Under the pieces are notes generated by a model. That model saw nothing but the letters and a program-made list of their open reading frames with translations. It was not told the DNA's origin and did no database searches. Positions 1 to 9,171 of a stretch of DNA of 38,658 nucleotides are shown piece by piece. The DNA comes from Planctomycetota bacterium (GTDB lineage Bacteria > Planctomycetota > PLA2 > JAEUHO01). The first letter of the stretch is position 1; each line of letters starts with the position of its first letter. Position numbers and translations under genes: made by a program. The stretch covers positions 1 to 38,658 of the forward strand of contig JASJAY010000062.1 in the NCBI GenBank assembly GCA_030066775.1, given 5' to 3'.

Positions 1-1562
1 TCGTTGCCGGCGAGGGCCGGTCGCGCGCCCCACGCCAGGCTCTGGAGGTGGCGATGCAGGAAGCGGTCGTCATCCGAGCGATCGGGCGCACGGCCGCTCG
101 TTCCGTCGCCGACACGTCGAACCCAGACGGGACGCCCCGTGCGTCGGTCCAGGCACGCGAGGTGATACGCGCCGACGCCGATGCGCTGCGCCAGGCCGAT
201 GTAGATGTGCTCCCCCACCACCAGCGGCGGCGACGCCACGCCCGTCGCGAGGTCGCCCAGCACCGGATGCGTGTCGTCGTGACGTCCCGTGCTCCAGCGC
301 AGCGCGCCCGTCTCGACGTCGAGCGCGACCAAGCGCAGCCGCAGCTCGTCGCGCAGCGAGGTCGACTCCTGGATCTCGTCGCGCCACTGGTAGCTGCCCG
401 AGGCGCCGGGATCCCCGAGCACGACGAGCACCTGATCGCCGTCGCGGGTCACGGTTCGCAGCGGGATGTCGGGCCAGAGGTAGCGCGCGGACGTGTGCGG
501 CAGCTGCGGGAGCGGGCGCTTCGGAAAGCGCCAGGCCTCGACCCCCGTGAGCGCATCGAGGCGCGCCACGTGTCGTCCGCTGTGCAGGACGATCGCGGCC
601 TCGGTGACGTGCGCACCGGCGGTGATCGGACGCGGTGTCGGGTCGGGATCGTCCCAGCTCTCGCCGTAACGCGACGCCTCCGTCAGCGAACGCGACCACA
701 CCGTGACGAGCTGCTCGGGGAGCTTCGGTGCCTCGCGTGTACGGGCGGTGCGCCGCGTGGGCCCCTTGCGCCAGAAGAGGGCGTCGAGCGTGGTCGTGCG
801 ACCGCCGCGCGTGACGCGCTCGTTGGCGATGGCGCTGTATCGCTTGGCGAGCGCGAGCACGCCGCCGGCGTCGTCGAGCGCGTGCAGCGCATCGACCATC
901 TCCGCGACGGCCAGGGCGCGATCCGCGGCGGGCGCGTCGGGCCGCAGCCAGAGCCAGGCTTCCAACCGGCGCACGGCGTCGACGTAGCGACCGACCTGGA
1001 CGTCGAGGCGGGCGAGCGTGCGAAGCGCCTTGCCGCCTTCCTCGAGCGCGCCGTAGCGCTCGGAGAGCAGCGTCAGGGCGCCGAGGTCGCCCGCCCCGGC
1101 TCGACCCGCGAGCACGCCGGCATCCGGGCCCCAGCGCGAAGCCAGCCGCTTCCGCTGCGGCTCCGGCAGTCGCACGAGCGCGAGGTTCGCCGCCCGGTAC
1201 GCCGGCCAGCGGAGCGCCCCGTCGGTCTCGCTCGCGCCCGGCGGCAGCACGAAGGCGAGCGGGATCAACGCGTCGCCGTGGTCCTCCGCCAGACGGATCA
1301 GCCACCGATAGGCCTCGTCCGCATCGCCTTCGGCGGCCGCACTGCGTGCCTTCCGGGCGATCCGCTCGGCCTGTCCTTCGGGATCGGTCCCGACGGACGC
1401 GAGCAGGATGTCGCGCGTCTCGGCCGCCGGGTCCTCCTCGGCGCGTGTCGAAGAGACGGCCAGGCCCACGAGGGCCGCGAGCGCGAAGACGGCAACGAGA
1501 CCCCACCGGGTCGGGCGACCCGCAGCGGCATCACGGATACGCGGCTTGCGGGGGGCCGTCAT
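1..1562 (-). CDS. Exported PQQ-like beta-propeller protein (C-terminus beyond window)
   Basis: The reading frame is open from the ATG at 1562 to the left edge, giving 520 codons without a stop, so the C-terminus is missing. Residues 20-41 form a signal peptide or anchor ending S-T-R-A, before an acidic segment. The middle (about 50-270) is helical and alanine-rich, possibly TPR-like. From about residue 290 there are three blades with the PQQ-repeat signature (Asp-x-x-T-G-x-x-x-W): [24 protein letters not shown] and [12 protein letters not shown]. Such propellers in this phylum are usually exported scaffold proteins and need not bind PQQ. It diverges from gmd across 104 bp. A TGATAC hexamer only 11 bp before the ATG might be a -10 box. 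Function unknown. Confidence 0.8.
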   Translation of the reverse strand, partial: MTAPRKPRIRDAAAGRPTRWGLVAVFALAALVGLAVSSTRAEEDPAAETRDILLASVGTDPEGQAERIARKARSAAAEGDADEAYRWLIRLAEDHGDALIPLAFVLPPGASETDGALRWPAYRAANLALVRLPEPQRKRLASRWGPDAGVLAGRAGAGDLGALTLLSERYGALEEGGKALRTLARLDVQVGRYVDAVRRLEAWLWLRPDAPAADRALAVAEMVDALHALDDAGGVLALAKRYSAIANERVTRGGRTTTLDALFWRKGPTRRTARTREAPKLPEQLVTVWSRSLTEASRYGESWDDPDPTPRPITAGAHVTEAAIVLHSGRHVARLDALTGVEAWRFPKRPLPQLPHTSARYLWPDIPLRTVTRDGDQVLVVLGDPGASGSYQWRDEIQESTSLRDELRLRLVALDVETGALRWSTGRHDDTHPVLGDLATGVASPPLVVGEHIYIGLAQRIGVGAYHLACLDRRTGRPVWVRRVGDGTSGRAPDRSDDDRFLHRHLQSLAWGARPALAGN

Positions 1563-1597
1563 GCGCCGAGGGTATCACGCACCGGCGCACACGCCCG

Positions 1598-1609
1598 GGG
1601 ATCGATCCC
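1598..1609. promoter_or_regulatory. 12-bp palindrome in divergent intergenic region
   Basis: GGGATCGATCCC is a perfect dyad in the 104 bp between the divergent propeller gene and gmd. It could be an operator shared by both promoters. In DNA this GC-rich a 12-bp palindrome can arise by chance, so this is only a candidate. No convincing -35/-10 pair was found here in either direction, and gmd has no clear ribosome binding site. Confidence 0.2.
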
Positions 1610-1666
1610 GTGTGCAACGGACGGGCTCGCGTTGGCGCGTCCACGGACACGTGCGATCCTCGCCGC

Positions 1667-2695
1667 ATGCCTACCGCCCTCATCACCGGGATCACGGGTC
1701 AAGACGGGTCCTATCTCGCCGAGCTCTTGCTCGAGAAGGGCTACGAGGTCCACGGCGTGATCCGACGCGCCAGCCGGTTCAACACGCAGCGCATCGACCA
1801 CCTCTACAGCGACCCGCACGAGGGCGGGAAGCTCAGGTTGCACTACGGCGATCTCCTCGACGGGGTCAGCCTGCGTCGCTTGCTCGAGTCCACGCAGCCG
1901 GACGAGGTCTATCACCTCGGCGCCCAGAGCCACGTGCGCGTGAGCTTCGACATGCCGGGCTACACGGTCGAGTCCATCGTGCTCGGCACGCTGAGCCTGC
2001 TCGAAGCGATCCGCGATGTCGGCCCGAAGGCGATCCGCTTCTATCAAGCGGGCAGCAGCGAAATGTACGGCGCCGCGCCCGCGCCCCAGGACGAGGACAC
2101 GCGGTTCGTCCCGCGCAGTCCGTACGCCTGCGCCAAGGTGTACGCCCATCATCAGGTGATCAACTACCGCGACGCGTACGGGATGTTCGCGGTGAACGGC
2201 ATCCTCTTCAACCACGAGAGCCCGCGACGCGGCGAGACGTTCCTCACGCGGAAGGTCACGCGCGCCGCAACGCGCATCGCCGAGGGGCTGCAGCAGAAGC
2301 TCTACCTCGGCAATCAGGATGCGCGACGGGACTGGGGGTACGCAGGCGACTACGTGCGCGCCATGTGGCTCATGCTCCAGCAGGACGAGCCCGACGACTA
2401 CGTCGTGGCCACGGGCGAAGACCACTCCGTACGCGAGTGGGTCGAGCGGTCGTTCGCCGCCGTGGGCCTCGATCCCGAAGCGCACATCCGCGTGGACGAG
2501 CGCTACCTGCGCCCCACCGAGGTGGACCACCTCCGCGGCGACGCGAGCAAGGCGCGACGCGCGCTGGGCTGGCGCCCCGAGGTCACGTTCGAGGAGCTGA
2601 TCGAGCGGATGATCGAGCACGACAAGGGCTTGGCCGCACGGGAGCGGCTGCTGCGCGACGCGGGCCACGCCGACGCCGCGCCCGCCGAGGCGTAG
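1667..2695 (+). CDS. gmd: GDP-mannose 4,6-dehydratase
   Basis: The 342-residue protein converts GDP-D-mannose to GDP-4-keto-6-deoxy-D-mannose, the first step toward GDP-fucose, GDP-rhamnose and related sugars. The N-terminal NADP-binding Rossmann motif [12 protein letters not shown] (6-17) is nearly invariant in this family. The short-chain dehydrogenase/epimerase triad is visible as Ser-Ser-Glu at 130-132 and Y153-x3-K157 in [10 protein letters not shown], and the signature [12 protein letters not shown] lies at 181-192. Length is typical. The ATG at 1667 was chosen because it starts just before the family's first strand; there is no strong Shine-Dalgarno sequence. No fucose synthase or reductase gene is adjacent, so the final sugar cannot be named. 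It converges on the next gene with a 15-bp gap. Confidence 0.96.
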   Translation: MPTALITGITGQDGSYLAELLLEKGYEVHGVIRRASRFNTQRIDHLYSDPHEGGKLRLHYGDLLDGVSLRRLLESTQPDEVYHLGAQSHVRVSFDMPGYTVESIVLGTLSLLEAIRDVGPKAIRFYQAGSSEMYGAAPAPQDEDTRFVPRSPYACAKVYAHHQVINYRDAYGMFAVNGILFNHESPRRGETFLTRKVTRAATRIAEGLQQKLYLGNQDARRDWGYAGDYVRAMWLMLQQDEPDDYVVATGEDHSVREWVERSFAAVGLDPEAHIRVDERYLRPTEVDHLRGDASKARRALGWRPEVTFEELIERMIEHDKGLAARERLLRDAGHADAAPAEA

Positions 2696-2710
2696 GAACA
2701 GAGCCCGAGC

Positions 2711-5074
2711 CTACTTGCGCCGTAGCGTCGCCCGCGCCGCCTGCCGGATCTGTTCGTTCGAGAGCCGGTCGAGCTGGTTGACGATCCGGCGCGTCCGATC
2801 GATCTGCGGGTAGAGATCACGCCGCGCGTAGATGTGGCGCACCATGCGCGCGAGGCCGTCGCGATACCCGCCGTCGTGGACCTCGGGCTCCCGCTCTTGC
2901 ACGGGCAGCGGGAGGATCATTTCGGCCAGCGCCAGATCCGGGTCCGGCGCGAGCAGCACGGCGCCCAGCTGGGCGCGGCGCTCGAGCTCCATCTCCACGC
3001 GCCGCGGGGAGAACCCGTTGCGCGCCAGGAGCGACACCGTGTTCGGCAGGCCCCGCATGATCGGCAGGTGCCGCTTGATGTCGAGCGCATGGCTCCCCTC
3101 GTGCGCCTCCAGCGTGCCGAAGCTCCCCCACGCCGCATCCCCCGCACGTTGTGCGTAGCGGTCGAGCAGCCGCACCGCCACGCCGCCCGGGTCCGTGAGA
3201 GAGAACACGCCGTCGCGGGGATGCGGCGGCAGCGGCGTGAGCCGGCGCGCGCGGTCCACCAAGCCGGTGTCGAGCCGCAGCGCACGGCGCAGATCGTTCT
3301 CGGCGTGTCGCGTCGAGTCGGCATCGAGCCAGATGCCGTCGGCGAGGCAGGCGCCCCCCAGCGCCCCGCCCTGCGCATCGATGTAGCCGCGCAGCGTGCG
3401 GTCGTAGCCGATCGCCACATCGTGGCGCACGGTGCCGCCGGGCGTCGGCACCGGCTGCTGCTCCGTGAGCGACGCCAGCGAGAGCACGATGGCTTCCGTC
3501 GGCAGCTCGGTGCGCTTGCCCATCATCAGGAACTTGCCGTAGCGGCGGAAGTGCGCGACGACCGGGCTGCGCGTGCGGGTGTGGTGATCGACCCACGTCC
3601 CGATGACCGGCACCGTGGTCGTGCCCTGGGTCGGGTTGGCGAACTGCGCGCGATCTCCGGGATGCAGGTGTGTGTTCGCGAGCACGCGCACGCGCGCGAG
3701 CACTTGTGCGATGGACGGCGGGTCGCCCTTCAGGTGGCCGACGCGATAGCCGGCCTCGATCTCGCGCTGCATCGCCTGCTCGAACGCGAGGTGGCCCTCG
3801 ACGCGCGTGCGCAGCTGGCCCGCTTCGGGGAGATCGAGCGACGAGAGCACGGCCATCGCCTCGGGCAAGGCGCCGAGCTGCACGAACGTCCGCGCGAGCT
3901 CGAGCCGCTTCGCCGGATCGGCGCCAACGCCGGGCGCATCCGCCCGCAACGCGCCGAGACGCGCCCACGCCGGTCGGAGGAGATTGCGCGGATCCTGCTG
4001 CACGCGCTTCGGGACGACGCCCATCAGGAGGTCGATCACCTCGGCATAGCGCCCGCGCTCTGCCAGGAGCTCGCGCAGCTCGCGCTCGAGCGGCACCGGA
4101 ACGGCATCGCGCGACAACGCCAGCTGGTACGTCGCGATCGCCTCGTCGACGCGACCCCGGTGCTTGTGCACGAGCGCCCGGACCGCAATGCGCTCCGCGG
4201 ACTCGAAGCGCGCGGGGGAGGGCCCCTGCATCTCGGTCCACGGCATGCCGTCCGCACGCGACACCGCGGCCTCGATCTCGTCCCACGGCATCGCCTCGGG
4301 CTCCGCCCGCATGAGCTCCGCGATGCGACGCGGGAACGACTCGGAGCGCGGCGCCATCGACATCCCACGCAAGAGCGACCGCACGGAGCTGCCGAGCTCC
4401 CCGCGGCGGCGCTCCATCTCCGCGATCAACACGGGACCGCGCGCATCGCGCGGGTTCGCCGCGGCCGCGTTGCGCGCCTCGGCTTCCGCCTCCGCGAGGC
4501 GCCCCTCCTCCATGTGCGCCCGCGCGCGTGCGAAGTGCGCATCGAACGCGACGAACGGCGGCGCGCCGTCGAGCGCGCGCGTCGCGGCCGCCAGCGTCTC
4601 CTCGTGGTCGCCGTACTGCGCGTACGCCACCGTCGCAGCGAGGTGCACCCACGGATGCCGCTCCCCGAGCCACGGCCCGACGTGACCGAGGGCCTCCAGC
4701 GGGGACTCGGCAGCCAGCGAACGCATGGCCGCCCCGAACGGGGTGTTCGGCAGGGCTTGAGCGGCCTGTCGGGCGCGGTGGCCCTGGTTGCGCTCGCCCC
4801 AGACCGCGATGAGCAGCCACGAGCGCTCCGGCTCGGCAGCGCTCAGCGGCCGGTCCTCGCCGAGCGCGGCGAGCGCAGCGCCCCGTTGGTGCTCCCGGAT
4901 CAGGCGCCGGGCCGTGTGGACCGCCTCGGGGATCTCCGCCGCCGTCCGGGCGCCCGGCCCCACGGGACCCGACGGGACGGGGCTCTGCGCCGGCGTGGCG
5001 CGGCAGGCAGCGGGGAGCGCCAGGGCGCACGCCAAGACGAGCAGTCGGGCGAGCTTGGGGCGAAGGCGTCGCAC
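2711..5074 (-). CDS. Exported TPR protein with C-terminal HExxH metalloprotease-like domain
   Basis: A 787-residue protein read from a GTG at 5074, chosen because a signal peptide starts there (VRRLRPKLARLLVLACALAL); the frame is open upstream to 5425 but that part is low-complexity and unlike protein. The signal ends in an imperfect lipobox-like LPAAC, so it may be a lipoprotein or a secreted protein. Residues about 40-530 are helical TPR-like repeats. The C-terminal 230 residues contain HEGSH at 658-662, a match to the zincin motif HExxH, and a Glu-rich helix with E694, E696 and E698 that could give the third zinc ligand as in gluzincins. An exported peptidase is therefore likely, but the substrate is unknown. 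The gene stands alone, converging on gmd. An inverted repeat lies 60-95 bp upstream. Confidence 0.75.
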   Translation of the reverse strand: MRRLRPKLARLLVLACALALPAACRATPAQSPVPSGPVGPGARTAAEIPEAVHTARRLIREHQRGAALAALGEDRPLSAAEPERSWLLIAVWGERNQGHRARQAAQALPNTPFGAAMRSLAAESPLEALGHVGPWLGERHPWVHLAATVAYAQYGDHEETLAAATRALDGAPPFVAFDAHFARARAHMEEGRLAEAEAEARNAAAANPRDARGPVLIAEMERRRGELGSSVRSLLRGMSMAPRSESFPRRIAELMRAEPEAMPWDEIEAAVSRADGMPWTEMQGPSPARFESAERIAVRALVHKHRGRVDEAIATYQLALSRDAVPVPLERELRELLAERGRYAEVIDLLMGVVPKRVQQDPRNLLRPAWARLGALRADAPGVGADPAKRLELARTFVQLGALPEAMAVLSSLDLPEAGQLRTRVEGHLAFEQAMQREIEAGYRVGHLKGDPPSIAQVLARVRVLANTHLHPGDRAQFANPTQGTTTVPVIGTWVDHHTRTRSPVVAHFRRYGKFLMMGKRTELPTEAIVLSLASLTEQQPVPTPGGTVRHDVAIGYDRTLRGYIDAQGGALGGACLADGIWLDADSTRHAENDLRRALRLDTGLVDRARRLTPLPPHPRDGVFSLTDPGGVAVRLLDRYAQRAGDAAWGSFGTLEAHEGSHALDIKRHLPIMRGLPNTVSLLARNGFSPRRVEMELERRAQLGAVLLAPDPDLALAEMILPLPVQEREPEVHDGGYRDGLARMVRHIYARRDLYPQIDRTRRIVNQLDRLSNEQIRQAARATLRRK

Positions 5075-5136
5075 GCGCGCGAGCGTACCCGCGCCGGCAC
5101 CCACGACATTCCGGGATCTCTGCTCAAGTCCACCCC

Positions 5137-5169
5137 ACGAACGTACGAACATAGGTCTTGCATTCGTAC
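5137..5169. promoter_or_regulatory. Inverted repeat GTACGAA-N13-TTCGTAC, candidate operator
   Basis: Perfect 7-bp arms GTACGAA (5143-5149) and TTCGTAC (5163-5169) are preceded by a further ACGAAC half-copy at 5137-5142. This is the most AT-rich patch of the neighbourhood and lies 63-95 bp upstream of the GTG of the TPR-protease gene, where a regulator would bind. It does not fit the GAAC-N4-GTTC box of Gram-positive LexA, because the two close copies are in direct orientation. The binding protein is unknown. Confidence 0.3.
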
Positions 5170-5186
5170 CCCGTAAGGTTAGGTTC

Positions 5187-5822
5187 TTGATCGTGCTCAT
5201 CACCCAACGACACATCCTCGAGCTGCTGGCCCCCGCGTCGGTGCCGGCCTCCTCCACCCGGCTCGCGCGCCTGGCCGCGCCCGCGGCTGCCCGCACCGCC
5301 CTCGCGCCTTCGGACGCGTCGGACGTCGCTTCCCATGGACGACCCTTCCTGTGGGGCGACGCCGGCGCGTCCGGCTCTGCATCAGCCTCAGGGCCGACCG
5401 AACGATCTTCCTGTACCGCTCGCATGGTCCCCCTCTGGACGTCCTCCGCCCTGTCCTCATGGGCACGGGACGCTCGGCGCGGGCGCCGCGAACGCGTGCC
5501 GGCTTCCCCCCTCGAACCCAGCTCCCGACGACCTCATCGGGGGCATCCCCTCAGTCGTGCCTCGCTCGCCCCCCTCAGGCGAGCCCCCCGGAAGCCCACG
5601 CGTCGCGCGCACACCGCGCTCCAGAGCCCCTGCCCTCCTGCCTCCGGCCTGCCCGCCGACCGCAGGGCGGAGCGTCCCCCCCGGGGGGCCGGCGAGCGGG
5701 CAGCCTTCGACCCCGCTGCCTCGGGCCTCGCGCTCGCTGCAGCCGGGAATCCCGATGCCGCGGGAACCCTCGAAACCGCGCTCTGGGTGCTCGGCGCCCT
5801 GGGCCTGGCGATCTTGCTCTGA
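5187..5822 (+). other. Doubtful open frame or non-coding stretch before lexA
   Basis: The 948 bases from 5075 to 6022 contain no convincing gene. The least bad frame runs from a TTG at 5187 (AAGG 8 nt upstream) to a TGA at 5820-5822, 211 codons. Its product is rich in Ala, Pro, Arg and Ser with no recognisable domain. Its only protein-like part is a hydrophobic end, ETALWVLGALGLAILL, that could be a tail anchor. Base composition at third positions is less biased than in neighbouring genes, especially around 5330-5550. It may be a decayed or frame-shifted gene, a fast-evolving protein, or a leader region. I do not assign a function. Confidence 0.2.
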
Positions 5823-5888
5823 GGGGCCGAATCGACCGTCAACCCCCGCCTGAAACCCGGAGAAAAGCCCGCGTAGGCGCTAGTAAGG

Positions 5889-5913
5889 TAGAATCCTGTT
5901 CGCACCGCAGAAC
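5889..5913 (+). promoter_or_regulatory. Candidate lexA promoter -10 box and LexA operator
   Basis: TAGAAT at 5889-5894 resembles a -10 hexamer. Directly after it, GTTC (5898-5901) and GAAC (5910-5913) form a dyad spaced by 8 bases, where it would cover the transcription start. LexA genes are commonly self-repressed, and GTTC/GAAC half sites occur in LexA boxes of several phyla, though spacing varies and this one is not a published consensus that I know. No good -35 box is visible. About 110 nt of leader would separate the start from the lexA ATG. Confidence 0.35.
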
Positions 5914-6022
5914 CCGGATTGATGGGCCTGTCTGGGGATTGCGAGCCTCACAACGTCCGACGACGAACATTTCCAGAAGGCCCCCTCGTACCCAGCCGAT
6001 TGAAGCCGTTGGGAGGGACCTC

Positions 6023-6631
6023 ATGAACTACACGCCGAAGCAGCTCCAGATCATGAGCTTCATCCGGGACTACCGGGCGCAGCACAACACATCCCCCACG
6101 CTCGAGGAGATCGGCCAGTCGCTGGGCGTGCACCGTGTAACGGTGCACCAGCACGTGGCCGCGCTCGTCAAGAAGGGTGCGATTCGCAAGCTGCCCCAGC
6201 GATCCCGGTCGATCGAGATCCTCGATCGCGAGTACCTGCCGGATCCGACCGTTCGGGTCCTCGGGCGCATCGCGGCGGGCCGTCCGATCGAAGCTGTCGA
6301 AGATCCGGAGATCTACACGCTCGATGAGCTGCTGCCCATCGACCCCGCACGCGACAGCTATCTGCTGCGCGTCGTCGGGCACTCGATGATCGAGGACCAC
6401 ATCGCCGATGGCGATCTGGTCATGGTCGACAGCACGCTCAGCCCGCGTGACGGCGACATCGTCGTTGCCGTCGTCGACGGCGAAGCCACGCTCAAGCGCA
6501 TCTACCGCGAGGCCGACGGGCAGACGATTCGTCTGCAGCCGTCGAACTCCGCCATGGAGCCGATCTTCGTGCGGCCGCCGCAGCAGCTCGACCTGCGCGG
6601 TGTCGTACGCGGCATTCTGCGAAAGTTCTAG
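6023..6631 (+). CDS. lexA: LexA repressor, SOS-response regulator and self-cleaving protease
   Basis: This is a 202-residue protein of typical LexA length. Residues 1-65 form the winged helix-turn-helix (SPTLEEIGQSLGVHRVTVHQ at 24-43), whose recognition helix differs from well-known LexA proteins, so its DNA site probably differs too. The self-cleavage site Ala85-Gly86 is in GRIAAGRPIEA. The catalytic dyad is Ser121 (VVGHSMIEDHI) and Lys158 (GEATLKRIY). RecA filaments formed after DNA damage trigger cleavage and derepression in this family. The ATG at 6023 is preceded by GGGAGGG five bases upstream, a strong ribosome binding site. The gene is flanked by a candidate operator and an intrinsic terminator, so it is probably transcribed alone. 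Confidence 0.95.
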   Translation: MNYTPKQLQIMSFIRDYRAQHNTSPTLEEIGQSLGVHRVTVHQHVAALVKKGAIRKLPQRSRSIEILDREYLPDPTVRVLGRIAAGRPIEAVEDPEIYTLDELLPIDPARDSYLLRVVGHSMIEDHIADGDLVMVDSTLSPRDGDIVVAVVDGEATLKRIYREADGQTIRLQPSNSAMEPIFVRPPQQLDLRGVVRGILRKF

Positions 6632-6683
6632 AACGCCACGTTCTGGACGTCGCCTCGGCCAAGGGCCGAGCGCACCTTCATGC

Positions 6684-6732
6684 AACGGAGGCGCACACCG
6701 AGGGACAGGGTGTGCGCCTCCGTTCTCTTTTT
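6684..6732 (+). terminator. Intrinsic terminator after lexA
   Basis: Perfect 16-bp arms (6684-6699 and 6709-6724, AACGGAGGCGCACACC and its complement) enclose a 9-base loop and are followed by CTCTTTTT. The element lies 52 bases after the lexA stop and reads in the lexA direction. The stem is long enough to act on the converging protease transcript as well, but no T-tract follows in that direction. Confidence 0.9.
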
Positions 6733-6742
6733 GGGTTCACGG

Positions 6743-7720
6743 CTAGCGCAGCGCCACGTTCAGCTGCATGCGCCGTCCACCCCGATCGAAGACGATCAAC
6801 AGACGGCCGCTCTTGGCGCGTGACCACACCGCGCGCTGCAGGTCCGCGGTCGTGCGAATGGGCGCGCCGCCCGCCGCGACGATCACGTCCCCCGCGCGCA
6901 TACCCGCCGCCTGCGCGCTGGAACCGGGATCGAATCGTGTGATGCGAAGTCCCACGCTCGCGCCGACACGGACCTCGCGTACGCGCACGCCGAGGCTCGG
7001 ACGCGCCGGCGCCCCGCCACCGCGCAAGCGCGTCACCGACTGCGTGACCGCGTCGATCGGCACGGCGAGCGTGATGCCTTGGTGGCCCGTCGCGCGCGAC
7101 AGGATCGCCGTCACGACGCCGACGACGCGGCCTTGGCTGTCGAAGAGCGGCCCGCCGGAGTTGCCCAGGTTCGCGGCCGCGTCGGTCTGGATGTAGTCCT
7201 CGTAGCCGCGCGGGTTCACGCCCACGCCGCGACGCCCCAGGCCGCTCACGATCCCGGCGCTCCACGAGTGGCTCAGCTGATAGGGACTGCCCGCTGCGAG
7301 GACCCACTGCCCGAGCTTGAGCGCCCGCGGATCACCGAGCGGCACGGGCGTCAGGCCCGTCAGGGGCACCTTCAGCAGCGCGACGTCCGTCGCTTCGTCC
7401 GTGCCCAGGACCTGTGCGTCGACGGTGCCGCGTCCCTTGACCGTCACGCGCACCCGCGCCGCCCCGCTCACCACGTGGCGATTCGTCACGATCAGCCCCG
7501 CGGCGTCCACCACGAAGCCGCTGCCGACGTTGTCGTCGCGCGAGCGCGGCTGCGTCGGGCTGCGCATCACCGTGGTGATGTGCACGACGCCGGGGTCGAC
7601 GCGTTCGATCACGGCGCTGAAGTCGGTCGGCTGGGGCTCGGCTTCGGCGCCGGGCGTGCCGACCCAGTGCGAGACGAGGCAGCCGGCGAGGAAGACGGTG
7701 AGCAGCGAAGGACCACGCAT
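6743..7720 (-). CDS. HtrA/DegP-like trypsin-fold serine protease with one PDZ domain
   Basis: A 325-residue exported protease of the S1C family. A signal peptide covers residues 1-26 (ending GAEA). The catalytic triad is visible as His82 (VTNRHVV), Asp112 (ATDVALLKV) and Ser188 (NLGNSGGPLF). A single PDZ domain occupies about 235-320 (GLRITRFDPGSSAQAAGM onward), which makes it DegS-like in layout, although the anchor looks like a cleavable signal. Such proteases degrade or sense misfolded envelope proteins. It lies 53 bp behind the response regulator gene on the same strand, with a GGGAG ribosome binding site, so it may be the fourth gene of the HEAT lipoprotein-kinase-regulator operon and work in envelope stress. 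Confidence 0.92.
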   Translation of the reverse strand: MRGPSLLTVFLAGCLVSHWVGTPGAEAEPQPTDFSAVIERVDPGVVHITTVMRSPTQPRSRDDNVGSGFVVDAAGLIVTNRHVVSGAARVRVTVKGRGTVDAQVLGTDEATDVALLKVPLTGLTPVPLGDPRALKLGQWVLAAGSPYQLSHSWSAGIVSGLGRRGVGVNPRGYEDYIQTDAAANLGNSGGPLFDSQGRVVGVVTAILSRATGHQGITLAVPIDAVTQSVTRLRGGGAPARPSLGVRVREVRVGASVGLRITRFDPGSSAQAAGMRAGDVIVAAGGAPIRTTADLQRAVWSRAKSGRLLIVFDRGGRRMQLNVALR

Positions 7721-7773
7721 GGCGGACTCCCGAGGAGAGGATCCTCAGAGATACCCGCGGCGCCGGGTCCGGG

Positions 7774-9171
7774 CTATGTCGCGTCGGCTTCCGGGGCCGC
7801 GTCTGTCGCTTCCGACGCCTCGTACTGGTCCAGCTTGCGGTAGAGGGTCCGGAGCCCGATCCCGAGAATGCGCGCGGCGGCGGTCTTGTTCCCGCCTGTG
7901 CGCTCCATCGTGTCGAGGATGATCCGCCGCTCCGCATCCGGCAGCGAGGTGCCGGCCGGAATGCGGATGACGTCGCCCTCGGGCAGGTCGTCCACCCGGT
8001 GCGTCCCGCCGACCTCGTCGGGAATCACCTCGACCGTGATGGTCTGCCCCTCGGCCAGGACGACGGCCGCCTCGATCACGTTCTCGAGCTCGCGGACGTT
8101 GCCGGGCCAGTCGTACCCCTTGAGCAGCTCGATCGCGTCGGCATCGATCGCATCGACGTCACGCCCGTGGCGCTCGGCGTAGAGCTCGAGGAAGTGTGCG
8201 GCGAGCGCGGGGATGTCCCCGCGTCGTTCCCTGAGCGCGGGCATGCGCAGCGTGACGACCTTCAGCCGGAAGTAGAAGTCGTCGCGGTACGAGCCCTTGC
8301 GGACCATCGCTTCGAGGTCGGCGTTCGTGGCGGCGACGAGGCGGACGTCGACGGGACGTGTCTTGGTCTCGCCGACGCGCTCGATCTCCCGGTTCTGCAG
8401 CACGCGCAGGAGCTTCACCTGCGTGTGCAGCGGGATCTCCCCGACCTCGTCGAGGAAGAGCGTGCCGCGGTTGGCGGCTTCGAAGCGTCCCGCGCGGTCG
8501 GCGACCGCGCCCGTGAACGAGCCCTTGGCGTGTCCGAAGAGCTCGCTCTCGAGCAGGCCTTCCGGAAGCGCCGCGCAGTTCACCTTGACGAACGGTCCGC
8601 GCGACCGCGTGCTCGCGCGGTGGATCGCCTCGGCCACGAGCTCCTTGCCCGTGCCGGACTCCCCGAGGATGAGCACCGTCGCATTCGTCGGCGCCGCCTT
8701 CGCCACGACGCGGAACACCTCGTGGACCGCCGGCGCATCGCCGACGAACCCTTGCGGCACGCCCGCGCCTTCCAGGTCCTTCCGGTACGGCTCGGAGTGC
8801 GGACGCTCTTCCGCGGCGCGCAGCGCCGAGGCGACGAGCTGACGCAGGCGCCGGAGGTCGAGCGGCTTCTCCAGGAAGTCGTGTGCGCCGTCGCGCATCG
8901 CGCCCACGGCCTTCTCCACGCTCCCGTAGGCGGTCATGATGATCACGGGCGTCTCGGGCCGTGCCGCCTTGACCGCGCGCAGGAGATCCAGGCCGTCACG
9001 ATCGCCCGGCATCACGATGTCGGTGAGCACGAGGTCCGGCGGCTTCGCCTCGAAGCGCGCGAGCGCCTCGTCCACGTCGCCCGCGAGGTCGACGTCGTGC
9101 GCGCCCTCGAAGACCTCGCCCAAGGCCTCACGCGCGTGCTGCTCGTCTTCGACGATCAGGATGCGGGCCAC
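7774..9171 (-). CDS. NtrC-family response regulator, sigma-54-dependent activator
   Basis: A 465-residue regulator with all three expected parts. The receiver (1-118) has the acidic pocket at Glu8-Asp9, phosphoacceptor Asp51, Thr80 and Lys102. The AAA+ domain (about 140-375) has Walker A GESGTGKE (170-177), the sigma-54 contact loop as GSFTGA (217-222, Ala replaced by Ser, a tolerated variant) and Walker B LFLDEVGE (238-245). The C-terminus carries a Fis-type helix-turn-helix ([21 protein letters not shown]). Its start overlaps the end of the histidine kinase gene by 16 bp, so the two are a cognate pair. Target genes are not known; the HtrA-like gene directly downstream is an obvious candidate partner. 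Confidence 0.95.
   Translation of the reverse strand: MARILIVEDEQHAREALGEVFEGAHDVDLAGDVDEALARFEAKPPDLVLTDIVMPGDRDGLDLLRAVKAARPETPVIIMTAYGSVEKAVGAMRDGAHDFLEKPLDLRRLRQLVASALRAAEERPHSEPYRKDLEGAGVPQGFVGDAPAVHEVFRVVAKAAPTNATVLILGESGTGKELVAEAIHRASTRSRGPFVKVNCAALPEGLLESELFGHAKGSFTGAVADRAGRFEAANRGTLFLDEVGEIPLHTQVKLLRVLQNREIERVGETKTRPVDVRLVAATNADLEAMVRKGSYRDDFYFRLKVVTLRMPALRERRGDIPALAAHFLELYAERHGRDVDAIDADAIELLKGYDWPGNVRELENVIEAAVVLAEGQTITVEVIPDEVGGTHRVDDLPEGDVIRIPAGTSLPDAERRIILDTMERTGGNKTAAARILGIGLRTLYRKLDQYEASEATDAAPEADAT

Noticed and set aside
48..1760. Plus-strand open frame of 570 codons at the left end
   Set aside because: It lies opposite the PQQ-like propeller, runs into gmd in another frame and has arginine-rich shadow composition.
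5137..5169. Gram-positive type LexA box near the TPR-protease
   Set aside because: The close GAAC copies are in direct, not inverted, orientation, and the spacing does not fit.
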